Assembly: GCA_049509915.1 (NCBI GenBank)
Contig: JBEKZL010000272.1
Span: forward strand, 1-13,326
DNA: 13,326 bases
Direction of reading: 5' to 3'
Origin: JBEKYD01 sp049509915
GTDB taxonomy: Bacteria; Acidobacteriota; Terriglobia; Bryobacterales; Bryobacteraceae
Positions 6,441 through 13,192 of this stretch are shown here, in pieces (the first letter of the stretch is position 1; each line of letters begins with the position of its first letter). Both the position numbers and the translations under genes were made by a program. The notes below the pieces were generated by a model, which saw nothing but the letters and a program-made list of their open reading frames with translations, was not told the DNA's origin and searched no databases.

Positions 6441-6719
6441 TCAGCGGCTATTGTCCCGTGTGCCAGCCTGCTGCAGCTCATCGCGCCGGCCGGCAATCTC
6501 GGCGTACATGGCGTCCGGCGCGAGGTCGATCTCACCGGGCCATGCGACCGCTCCATAGTCGATGAAGACCCGCTCAAAGAACTGCTCATCTCGCAGCGGC
6601 GCTAGAGCGCCAGTCAGTTTTTCCGGCCGCAGGCGCACGCGCCCCGCCACGCCGTCTTCGAATCGAACAAAAAGGCAGTAGTGCGGCTCTGGTTTCACTT
6701 CAACTACATCCCAATACAT
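6441..6719 (-). CDS. DUF2442 protein
   Basis: A 92-residue protein beginning MYWDVVEVKPEPHYCLFVRF, with FEDGVAGRVRL (20-30), FFERVFIDYGAVAWPGEIDL and APDAMYAEI. The pattern (V..VKP...Y.L.V.F.DG..G.VDL...L.....F..L.D...F..V......G.I.W..G.DLAPD.LY) is that of DUF2442. These small proteins are commonly encoded directly after a DUF4160 gene, as here: 16 nt separate the two, with GGAG ten bases before this ATG right after the DUF4160 stop. The pair behaves in genomes like a toxin-antitoxin module, but its biochemical role is not established as far as I know. The protein is complete; the last 15 residues are polar and probably disordered. Confidence 0.8.
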   Translation of the reverse strand: MYWDVVEVKPEPHYCLFVRFEDGVAGRVRLRPEKLTGALAPLRDEQFFERVFIDYGAVAWPGEIDLAPDAMYAEIAGRRDELQQAGTRDNSR

Positions 6720-6735
6720 GGAACAAATACTCCGA

Positions 6736-6996
6736 TCATGCCAGTGGATCGATCTTCGCCGGCGCTGTGTTCTCGCGGCAGAACCGCCAGGCTTCGAACA
6801 ATTCCTCTCTATGCAGCATCGCCCATTCCTGGACCAGGTTCAAGGCCCTGCGCGGTAGCTCGCCCTCGATCACCCTCAGTGTGCCGATGCCTACCGTCGC
6901 CTCGAACTCACCATATCGAGCGTGAAAGTGCGGCGGCGGGTGGTCATTGAAAAACATCCGGATTAAGATCCCGTAGAACGTACTGATCGTCGGCAT
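6736..6996 (-). CDS. DUF4160 protein
   Basis: ATG at 6996 gives an 86-residue protein starting MPTISTFYGILIRMFFNDHP and continuing PPHFHARYGEFEATVGI. The block MPTIS.FYGI.I.M...DH.PPHFHA.Y is the DUF4160 signature; the histidines of HPPPHFHARYG (residues 19-29) look like a metal or nucleic acid binding cluster, but function is unknown. The C-terminal half, RRALNLVQEWAMLHREELFE, matches the family helix (V..W...H..EL...W). A longer open frame starts at 7233, but the extra part runs through palindromes and a promoter, so 6996 is the right start. It forms an operon with the DUF2442 gene behind it. Confidence 0.85.
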   Translation of the reverse strand: MPTISTFYGILIRMFFNDHPPPHFHARYGEFEATVGIGTLRVIEGELPRRALNLVQEWAMLHREELFEAWRFCRENTAPAKIDPLA

Positions 6997-7019
6997 CCGC
7001 GCCGCTGATTCTATCACCG
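6986..7019 (-). promoter_or_regulatory. Extended -10 promoter and start of DUF4160, copy 1 of a 34-bp duplicated segment
   Basis: The minus strand reads CGGTGATAGAATCAGCG, then eleven bases after TAGAAT comes the ATG of DUF4160. TGATAGAAT is an extended -10 element (TGnTANAAT). There is no Shine-Dalgarno between it and the ATG, so a leaderless or nearly leaderless mRNA is expected. The 34 bases, including ATGCCGACGAT, recur at 12957-12990 on the plus strand with two mismatches. Confidence 0.55.
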
Positions 7020-7102
7020 AATCGCGATTGCTCACCGATGGGTCCGTTTCGGGAACCTCGAATGCTAAAAAACAATCAAAGTGACTGAATGGTCTCGGGC
7101 TC

Positions 7103-7175
7103 GCCCGAAGGCGTTCGGGCAGGGCCAGGCGGAAACGTCGGCACGAATGCCGACGCTGCAGGCAAAAGTGCCTGC
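7103..7175. repeat. REP-like cluster of three perfect hairpins with 4-nt loops
   Basis: Three consecutive perfect inverted repeats, each with a four-base loop: GCCCGAA-ggcg-TTCGGGC (7103-7120), CGTCGGCA-cgaa-TGCCGACG (7136-7155) and GCAGGCA-aaag-TGCCTGC (7158-7175). They sit directly after the stop of the dienelactone hydrolase gene (minus) and before the DUF4160 operon. Similar GC-rich palindromes spread through many bacterial genomes as REP/BIME elements, moved by TnpA-REP transposases; no such gene is in the window. The first or second stem could also act on the end of the hydrolase mRNA. Confidence 0.7.
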
Positions 7176-7187
7176 GCCACGGCTCGG

Positions 7188-8081
7188 TCAGCCCTTCAAA
7201 CATTTGTTGAAAAAGTCCAAGGTTCGTTGCCACGCCAGCTTGGCGGCGGCTTCATCGTAGCGCGGGGTTGTGTCGTTATGGAAGCCGTGATTGGCGCCCT
7301 CATAGACGTAGCCGGCGTAGGTGACGTGGTTGGCCTTCAACGCGGCTTCATACGCCGGCCAGCCGCCGGTGATGCGCGTGTCGAGCGAGGCGTAATGGGC
7401 CAGGATGGGGGCTTTGATTTTGGCGACGTCCTCGGCCGAAGGCTGCGCGCCGTAGAAGGGAACCGCGGCGGCCAAGTCGGCGCCCATCCGCACCGCCAGC
7501 GTGTTGGCGATGCCGCCGCCGAAGCAGAAGCCCACCACGCCGATTTTGCCGGTCGAATCCGCGCGCCCCTTCAGCCAGTAAGCCGCGGCCACGAAATCGG
7601 CGGTCATCTTGGCCTTGTCGACTTTTTGAAAGAGCTGCGCGCCCTGCTCGTCGTTGCCCGGGTAGCCGCCGGCGCTGGTCAACCCGTCCGGAGCGAAAGC
7701 GATGTAGCCCGCGGTTCCCAGGCGCCGCGCCACATCTTCTATATAAGGATTCAGCCCGCGGTTCTCGTGCACCACCAGGACGGCGGGCAGTTTACGGGCG
7801 GCATGCGCGGGCAGAACCAGGTAGCCGCGGATGGTTCCGTTGCCCTGGGGGGAAGGGACAGTGACATACTCGGTCTTGATTCGCGGGTCGTCCTTGGGAA
7901 CCTGCTGCGCCCAGGCATAATTCGGGCGCAGGCTCTCCCACAGGGCCGTGGCCGTCACGCCGCCCACGGCAAACTTCTTCGCCGAATCCAGAAAGCCGCG
8001 GCGGTCGAGCTCGCCATGGACGTAGCGGTCGAACAGATCCAGCAGCTCTTGGGGGTAATCGGACGCTTTCTTACGTTCCAT
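7188..8081 (-). CDS. Dienelactone hydrolase family protein with Tat-type signal
   Basis: The 297-residue alpha/beta hydrolase has the dienelactone hydrolase layout: LPAVLVVHENRGLNPYIEDV (98-117), GYIAFAPDGL, the nucleophile elbow GFCFGGG with Cys186, SLDTRI with Asp234, and EGANHGFHN with His265. The Cys-Asp-His triad is that of dienelactone hydrolase, which opens lactone rings in catechol breakdown, though members act on many esters. The N-terminus has LDRRGFLDSA (25-34) followed by a hydrophobic stretch to about residue 47 and YAWAQQ, matching a twin-arginine signal with a possible cleavage near residue 58-60. A folded export to the periplasm is thus likely. A GGGAGGG purine block lies about 12 nt before the ATG, rather far. 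It is transcribed away from the ABC gene; 82 nt separate the two starts. Confidence 0.88.
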   Translation of the reverse strand: MERKKASDYPQELLDLFDRYVHGELDRRGFLDSAKKFAVGGVTATALWESLRPNYAWAQQVPKDDPRIKTEYVTVPSPQGNGTIRGYLVLPAHAARKLPAVLVVHENRGLNPYIEDVARRLGTAGYIAFAPDGLTSAGGYPGNDEQGAQLFQKVDKAKMTADFVAAAYWLKGRADSTGKIGVVGFCFGGGIANTLAVRMGADLAAAVPFYGAQPSAEDVAKIKAPILAHYASLDTRITGGWPAYEAALKANHVTYAGYVYEGANHGFHNDTTPRYDEAAAKLAWQRTLDFFNKCLKG

Positions 8082-8114
8082 GACGCGGTGGTTCCCTCCC
8101 AGGCTTGCCAGAAT

Positions 8115-8120
8115 ATCATA
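8115..8120 (-). promoter_or_regulatory. Candidate -10 box of the dienelactone hydrolase gene
   Basis: TATGAT on the minus strand, followed by a leader of about 27 nt that includes GGGAGGG and the ATG at 8081. The -35 region is poor (TTCCGG at 18 nt). The 82-nt divergent gap must hold the promoters of both flanking genes. Confidence 0.3.
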
Positions 8121-8163
8121 CTCCCGGCGCGGTTTACCCCGGAATCACGCTAAGCTGGAGAAC

Positions 8164-10095
8164 GTGTCACCGCACGGAACCGGAATCCACGGAAAGCGGA
8201 GCGGCGAGTCTCCGGACAAGGCCGGCCTTTCGGCGTCCAAACGCCTGCGTAGTGTCTGGCCGCTGTTGATGGCGCTGGTGCGCCCGCGGCGCGGCAAGCT
8301 GGCGCTCGGCTTTGTGCTGATGCTGGTGAATCGCGCGTCGGGGCTGGTGCTGCCGGCTTCCACCAAGTACCTGGTGGACAATGTGATGGTCGCCAAGCAG
8401 ACCCGCTTGCTCGAGCCGCTGGTGCTGGCCGTATTTTGCGCCACCCTGATTCAGGGCGGCACCTCCTTCACCCTCACCCAATTGCTCTCCAAGGAAGCGC
8501 AGCGGCTGATAGCCGAATTGCGCCGCCGCGTGCAGGAACATATCGGCCGCCTCTCGGTGGCTTATTACGACTCCAACAAGAGTGGCCTGCTGGTTTCGCG
8601 CATCATGAACGACGTGGAGGGCGTGCGCAACCTGATCGGCACCGGCCTGGTCGAGTTTGTGGGCGGAATCCTCACCGCCCTGTTTTCGCTCGTGTTCCTG
8701 CTCCGCATCAGTGTCCTGTTGACCAGCGCGGCGCTGCTCTTTATCGGTATCTTCGCCATGGTGCTCAACCGGGCCTTTCGCCACATCCGGCCCATCTTCC
8801 GCGAGCGCGGCAAAATCACCGCCGAGGTTTCCGGCCGGCTGACTGAATCGCTGGCCGGCGTGCGCGTGGTGAAGGGCTATCATGCGGAGGCCGCGGAGGC
8901 CCAGGTTTTTTCCGGCGGCGTCCAGCGCCTGCTCGATAACGTGGTGAAGTCTCTCACCGCCATTTCGCTGATGAGTTTTTCGGCCACGTTTCTGATGGGG
9001 ATCGTGGGCGCCACCGTGATGTACGTGGGTGCGCGCCAGATCCTGGCCCCACACCCCACGCTCACTCTGGGCGGCTTCGTGACCTTCACCGCCTTTATGG
9101 CGTTTCTGGTGGCCCCCATGTTCCAGGTTGTGGGTATCGGGACCCAGATCAGCGAGGCCCTGGCCGGATTGGACCGCACCCAGGAAGTGCTGCACGAACG
9201 GCCCGAGGATCGCGACCCCAAGCGCTCCTTCGCCATCGGGCCCATCCGCGGCCAGGTGGTTTTCGACCATGTCAACTTCGAGTATTCCCCCGGCAAACCG
9301 GTGCTCACGGACGTGAGCTTCACCTCCGAACCGGGCACCGTTACTGCCTTGGTGGGGCCGTCCGGTGCCGGAAAATCCACCGTCATCAGTCTTATTGCCG
9401 CCTTCCACGAGCCCATCCAAGGCAAGATCCTGGTGGACGGCGTGGACCTCTCTACCGTGCGCCTGGATTCCTACCGCACCCAACTGGGAGTGGTGCTGCA
9501 GGATACCTTCTTATTCGACGGCACCATTCGCGAGAACGTGGCCTTTGCCCGTCCCGCCGCCACCGAAGAACAGATTCTCGAGGCCTGCCGCATCGCCCGC
9601 GTCGACGAGTTCGCCGAGAAGTTCGATAAGAAATACGAGACCGTGGTGGGCGAACGCGGCGTCAAGCTTTCCGGCGGCCAGCGCCAGCGCGTCTCCATCG
9701 CCCGCGCCATTCTGGCCGACCCGCGCATCCTGATCCTGGACGAAGCCACCAGCAGCCTCGATTCGGAATCTGAAGCCGCCATCCAGGCTGGCCTGGCTTA
9801 TTTGATGAAAGGGCGCACCACTTTTGTGATTGCCCACCGGCTCTCCACCATTCGCCACGCCGACGAGATCCTGGTGGTGGAAGACGGACGCATCGCCGAG
9901 CGCGGTACGCACGAATCCCTCTACGCGCTGGAGGGCCGCTACTACGATTTCTATACCCGCCAGCACGGCATCGACGCCAACCTGTTTCTGGCTCCCGGTG
10001 AATGCCCGCCCGAGCCCGAGCAGGAATCCACGCCGCGCCTTCCCGGCGCCCAAGCGCCAACCGCCGCCAGCCTCCTGCGCGGCAACGTGGTGTGA
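8164..10095 (+). CDS. MsbA-like ABC exporter half-transporter (membrane plus ATPase domain)
   Basis: The 643-residue protein has about six membrane segments in residues 35-320, then a nucleotide-binding domain. The latter shows Walker A GPSGAGKST (398-406, Lys404), Q-loop LQDTFLFDG, signature LSGGQRQR (502-509), Walker B ILILDE (522-527), D-loop SSLD and the switch IAHRLST (His558). All ATPase residues are present, so it should be an active homodimeric exporter. The form is that of the lipid flippase MsbA and of multidrug exporters such as BmrA; which of these cannot be told from sequence. The C-terminal 45 residues are Pro- and Glu-rich and probably disordered. GTG at 8164 follows TGGAG by three bases; the frame is open back to 8080, but that part contains the divergent promoter region. 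A later start near 8268 would clip the first residues before the membrane domain. Confidence 0.9.
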   Translation: MSPHGTGIHGKRSGESPDKAGLSASKRLRSVWPLLMALVRPRRGKLALGFVLMLVNRASGLVLPASTKYLVDNVMVAKQTRLLEPLVLAVFCATLIQGGTSFTLTQLLSKEAQRLIAELRRRVQEHIGRLSVAYYDSNKSGLLVSRIMNDVEGVRNLIGTGLVEFVGGILTALFSLVFLLRISVLLTSAALLFIGIFAMVLNRAFRHIRPIFRERGKITAEVSGRLTESLAGVRVVKGYHAEAAEAQVFSGGVQRLLDNVVKSLTAISLMSFSATFLMGIVGATVMYVGARQILAPHPTLTLGGFVTFTAFMAFLVAPMFQVVGIGTQISEALAGLDRTQEVLHERPEDRDPKRSFAIGPIRGQVVFDHVNFEYSPGKPVLTDVSFTSEPGTVTALVGPSGAGKSTVISLIAAFHEPIQGKILVDGVDLSTVRLDSYRTQLGVVLQDTFLFDGTIRENVAFARPAATEEQILEACRIARVDEFAEKFDKKYETVVGERGVKLSGGQRQRVSIARAILADPRILILDEATSSLDSESEAAIQAGLAYLMKGRTTFVIAHRLSTIRHADEILVVEDGRIAERGTHESLYALEGRYYDFYTRQHGIDANLFLAPGECPPEPEQESTPRLPGAQAPTAASLLRGNVV

Positions 10096-10127
10096 GCTGT
10101 TAACCGATTACTGTTCAATGACAACTG

Positions 10128-10589
10128 CTACTCCCACCGCACTGCCATGCGTACTCCGTCCTTACCGTCTTCGTAGTACTCGGGTACGATGCGTTCGCGC
10201 CGAAAGCCGAATCGCCGGTACAGCGCCTGGGCCCTCCGGTTTCCCACCCGCACCGTCAGCGCTACCCGCCGGACGCCGCGCAACCTGAGGCGCTGGAACG
10301 TGTTCTCAAGAAGTTGGGAGGCCACACCCTGTCCTCTTGCCAGCGGCTCGACGGCGATCGAAACCAGTTCGGCGGCATGCCGGAAGGTTCCCCCACGCAC
10401 GCACGCAATCGAATACCCGCAAATGCGCTGCCCCTTCCCGGCTACCAGAAACAGATCGCCTTGCCGCCCGGCATATTCTGCAAACAGGTTGCGATCGTAG
10501 GCGAAGCGGCCGAAACAGGCGTTTTCCACCCGAAGAATATCTTCCATGTCCGCAGCGCGAAAGCGCCGTATCGAAGAGGGATGAACCAT
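10128..10589 (-). CDS. RimI-like GNAT N-acetyltransferase
   Basis: The 153-residue protein starts MVHPSSIRRFRAADMEDILR (the usual IR.. ...D...I..IE opening), has ELVSIAVEPLARGQGVASQLL with the acetyl-CoA phosphate-binding RGQGVA (85-90), and VRVGNRRAQALYRRFGF near residues 113-129. N..A..LY...GF is typical of the RimI group, which acetylates the N-terminus of ribosomal protein S18, but many relatives have other targets. A good Shine-Dalgarno, AAGGA, sits seven bases before the ATG. The gene converges on the ABC gene with 32 nt between stops and no clear terminator, and it diverges from feoA across 121 nt. Confidence 0.85.
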   Translation of the reverse strand: MVHPSSIRRFRAADMEDILRVENACFGRFAYDRNLFAEYAGRQGDLFLVAGKGQRICGYSIACVRGGTFRHAAELVSIAVEPLARGQGVASQLLENTFQRLRLRGVRRVALTVRVGNRRAQALYRRFGFRRERIVPEYYEDGKDGVRMAVRWE

Positions 10590-10672
10590 TCTGCTATCCT
10601 TCTATATTGAACCATTGGCAGGTGCGGAGGCCCCGTTGGCCCGCCAAAAACGTCGGAAAAACCAACAGCGAC

Positions 10673-10701
10673 TTGACAATCATTTCGGACTTTTGCATAC
10701 T
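10673..10701 (+). promoter_or_regulatory. feoAB promoter with a weak Fur-box-like site
   Basis: A perfect TTGACA (10673-10678), 17-nt spacer and CATACT (10696-10701) form the clearest sigma-70 promoter in the window. The ATG of feoA is only nine bases beyond, so the mRNA should be nearly leaderless. TGACAATCATTTCGG (10674-10688) overlaps the -35 and agrees with the TGATAAT-n-ATTATCA Fur consensus at 9 of 14 positions, mainly in the left half. In addition TTGCAT (10693-10698) and ATGCAA (10711-10716) form a 12-nt-spaced inverted repeat across the start site. Iron control by Fur is plausible but not proven. Confidence 0.6.
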
Positions 10702-10710
10702 GGAATTGAG

Positions 10711-10998
10711 ATGCAACTCAGTGGCAATAGCGCGCTCCTGGAAAGCGCCTCTCCAACGTTGGTAGACCTCCGCCGCGGCGATGCGGCCATCCTCGAACGC
10801 ATCGACCTTCCGGGCGACGACGCCCGCCGGCTGATGGAGTTGGGTTTCCTTCCCGGAACACGCGTTACCGCCGGCTTGAGTGCGCCCGGGGGCGATCCGC
10901 GCGTCTTCCAGGTGGATGGCTCGGAGATCGCTCTGCGGCGCGAAACGGCCCGTCGGCTCAAGGTCCGCAAAGAGGGTGGTAAGCCGAGGAAGTCATGA
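10711..10998 (+). CDS. feoA: FeoA, ferrous iron transport accessory protein
   Basis: The 95-residue protein holds a FeoA (SH3-like) domain from about residue 13: SPTLVDLRRGDAAILERI, DDARRLMELGFLPGTRVTA and DGSEIALRRETARRLKV. The L..L..G....I........ RL.ELG..PG..V pattern, with G.EIALR..(T/A)A.. at the end, is the standard FeoA form. FeoA is a small cytoplasmic protein that supports the FeoB iron permease. ATG at 10711 is preferred: the frame continues upstream to 10615, but that part holds the promoter and reads as Lys/Arg/Gln-rich. The TGA overlaps the feoB ATG by four bases (ATGA), the usual coupled arrangement. Confidence 0.93.
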   Translation: MQLSGNSALLESASPTLVDLRRGDAAILERIDLPGDDARRLMELGFLPGTRVTAGLSAPGGDPRVFQVDGSEIALRRETARRLKVRKEGGKPRKS

Positions 10999-12881
10999 GC
11001 CAGTGCGGCGATTGCCACGGCTGCCCACCGGTTGCGCTCGCGGATTTCACCGCCGCGCCCGGGCTGGCCACGACGATCGCCGTGATCGGGCCTCCCAATT
11101 CCGGTAAGACCACGCTTTTCAACCGTCTCACCGGCCTGCGCCAGAAAGTCGCCAATTTCCCCGGCGTCACCGTGGAGCAGCACACTGGTGTGGCGGAACT
11201 CCCCGACGGCCGCCAACTGCGGCTTATCGACCTGCCCGGCGTCTATAGCCTGACTCCGCGCTCTGAAGACGAAGAGGTGGCGCGCGCGGTACTGACCGGC
11301 GAGCGCGCCGGCGTCGCCAAGCCCGAGGCCGTGCTGCTGGTCCTCGATTCCACCAACCTGAACCGCCACCTTATGCTGGCCGCGCCCATTCTGGCGCTGG
11401 GCCTGCCCACCATGCTGGTGCTCAACATGGCCGACGACCTGCGCCACCGGCACGGCAAAGTCGATACCGAAAAACTCGCCGCTGAAATTGGTGCCCCGGT
11501 GGCCCTGGTCAGCGCCCGCAGCGGCGAAGGCATGGAGCCCGTCTGGGATTTCCTGGCCGGGGCCATGCCCAAGCCCGAGCCCCGGCCGCTTCCCATTTTG
11601 CAGGACGTGCCGCAGTGCCGCCAGTGGGCCGGCCAAGTCGGCGCCCAGGCCCATTACCGCGCACCCGTTCCGCCCGCCTGGACCCGCCGCCTCGACGCCG
11701 TCTTCCTCCACCCCGTAGCCGGGCCGGTTATTTTTCTGTTGGTGGTGGTGGGCGTCATCCGCACCATCTTCGAAGCCGCCGCCCCGCTCAACGCGGGCAT
11801 CGACTGGCTCTTTCAGGTCAGCGGCAACTGGATTGCAACTACGTTTCCGCCCTCGCTGGTCCGCGACCTGGTCGCCGACGGCATCTGGAGGGGCGTAGGC
11901 TCGGTCATCGTCTTCTTACCCCAGGTCCTGCTCCTGTTCCTGTTCATCGGCATACTGGAAGATTCCGGATACCTCGCCCGTGCCGCACTGATCGCCGACC
12001 GTACCATGGCCCGCGTCGGCCTGCAGGGCAAATCATTCATCCCTCTTCTCTCGGCTTACGGCTGCGCCGTGCCGGCCATCCTGGCCACCCGCACCATTGA
12101 AAACAAGCGCGACCGCATTGCCACCATCCTGATCGCGCCCTTTATGACCTGTTCGGCGCGCCTGCCGGTCTATGCCCTATTGATTGCCGCCTTCATTCCC
12201 AGCCATCCGCTGCTCTGGCGCCTGTTCACCACCCAGGATGCCGCCCTGCTGGGGCTCTACGTGCTCGGCTTTCTGGCCGCGGTTCTGACCGCCTGGGCCC
12301 TGAAATCCTCGGTGCTCAAGAGCGGGCGCACTCCCTTCCTGCTGGAGATGCCTGCCTACCGCCTGCCCACGCTCAGTTCCCTGGGCCTCCGCCTGGTCGA
12401 TCGCGGCAAAGTATTCCTGCGCCGCGCCGGCACCGTGATTCTGTTCGTGATGGTGGTGCTGTGGGTGGCCGAACACCTGCCGCTCGACCACGGCCACGCA
12501 CCCGCCATGGAGCACAGTGTAGCCGGAATGGCGGGCCATGCGCTGGAGCCCGCCATCAAACCGCTCGGCTTCAACTGGAAGATCGGCATCGGCCTGATCA
12601 CCTCGCTGGCGGCTCGCGAAACCATTATCGCCACCCTCGGTGAAATCTACGGCATGGACGAAAAAACCCAGCGCGCCAGCCTCGAAACCGCCCTGCGCCA
12701 CGACCTGTCGCCCGGCGGCGCCTTCGCCCTACTGGTCTTTTTCGCCTTCGCCATGCAGTGCTTCTCCACCGTTGCCGTCGTCCGCCGCGAAACCGGCGGC
12801 TGGAAATGGCCAGCCCTCCAGTTTGCCTACATGGGCGCCCTTGCCTATGCCGGCGCCTGTGTCGCCTACCGCTTGTTCTGA
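10995..12881 (+). CDS. feoB: FeoB, ferrous iron permease with N-terminal GTPase
   Basis: The 628-residue protein has a G domain followed by the FeoB membrane part. G1 is GPPNSGKTT (32-40), the G2 region FPGVTVEQ (Thr59), G3 DLPG (79-82), G4 NMAD (144-147) and G5 SAR (173-175). The membrane part includes LEDSGYLARAA, the conserved YGCAVPAILATRT with Cys357, and SLAARETIIATLGEIYG. FeoB imports Fe(II) across the inner membrane. The extreme N-terminus, MSQCGDCHGCPP, carries a C-x2-C-x2-C motif ahead of the GTPase, which could bind iron or a cluster. At 628 residues it is shorter than the roughly 770 of the E. coli protein. ATGA overlap with feoA shows one operon. No FeoC is seen downstream. Confidence 0.95.
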   Translation: MSQCGDCHGCPPVALADFTAAPGLATTIAVIGPPNSGKTTLFNRLTGLRQKVANFPGVTVEQHTGVAELPDGRQLRLIDLPGVYSLTPRSEDEEVARAVLTGERAGVAKPEAVLLVLDSTNLNRHLMLAAPILALGLPTMLVLNMADDLRHRHGKVDTEKLAAEIGAPVALVSARSGEGMEPVWDFLAGAMPKPEPRPLPILQDVPQCRQWAGQVGAQAHYRAPVPPAWTRRLDAVFLHPVAGPVIFLLVVVGVIRTIFEAAAPLNAGIDWLFQVSGNWIATTFPPSLVRDLVADGIWRGVGSVIVFLPQVLLLFLFIGILEDSGYLARAALIADRTMARVGLQGKSFIPLLSAYGCAVPAILATRTIENKRDRIATILIAPFMTCSARLPVYALLIAAFIPSHPLLWRLFTTQDAALLGLYVLGFLAAVLTAWALKSSVLKSGRTPFLLEMPAYRLPTLSSLGLRLVDRGKVFLRRAGTVILFVMVVLWVAEHLPLDHGHAPAMEHSVAGMAGHALEPAIKPLGFNWKIGIGLITSLAARETIIATLGEIYGMDEKTQRASLETALRHDLSPGGAFALLVFFAFAMQCFSTVAVVRRETGGWKWPALQFAYMGALAYAGACVAYRLF

Positions 12882-12956
12882 GCCCGGCGGAGCGGGTACT
12901 TTTGCCCTATTCAGCCCCTTGCGTTCATTTCTGCATTCGAAGTTTCCTTTGCTGTG

Positions 12957-12990
12957 CGGTGATAGAATCAGCGACGCGAATGCCGACGAT
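12957..12990 (+). promoter_or_regulatory. Copy 2 of the DUF4160 promoter/start segment
   Basis: The 34 bases match 6986-7019 (opposite strand) at 32 positions. They include the extended -10 TGATAGAAT and the start ATGCCGACGAT, so the same leaderless arrangement is present with the same 11-base gap. Similarity ends a few bases after the ATG. Confidence 0.55.
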
Positions 12991-13060
12991 TGGGGCATAT
13001 GACCCTCATTTCAAGCGCATATTCACCAAAGACCCGCTATTTCTCGCCCGAATTAATTAG
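12980..13060 (+). pseudogene. Short frame behind the duplicated DUF4160 start, probable remnant
   Basis: The frame encodes 26 residues, MPTIGAYDPHFKRIFTKDPL plus six more, and stops at TAG 13058-13060. The first four residues match DUF4160, and there is weak likeness over R(M/I)F..D.P, but the HPPPHFHA block is absent and no DUF2442 gene follows. It may be a decayed, recombined copy of a DUF4160 gene that kept only its promoter and start. A working micro-protein cannot be ruled out. Confidence 0.35.
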
Positions 13061-13192
13061 AATGAAAGCCGCTAAAATATCATGAGGCTTAGGAGTTTCC
13101 TTTTTGGCATCGTACGTGCTAATCCTGTCATGTTTTTCTTGGCGCTCCGGCTCCCCGCAGCCCGCGGCAGATGACGTTCTGTGGTTTCTTAC

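Noticed and set aside
8167..9483. 438-codon open frame antisense to the ABC transporter gene (also similar frames opposite the isomerase and FeoB)
   Set aside because: These His/Gln/Gly-rich translations are mirror frames of GC-rich genes with strong family matches on the other strand.
12882..12910. CCCG-GCGGAG-CGGG followed by TTTT as a terminator for feoB
   Set aside because: The stem is only four base pairs and three bases separate it from the T-run, too weak to call.
13082..13174. 30-codon frame (MRLRSFLFGIVRANP...) before the sensor gene
   Set aside because: It has no Shine-Dalgarno and no family likeness; it could be a short hydrophobic peptide but nothing supports it.
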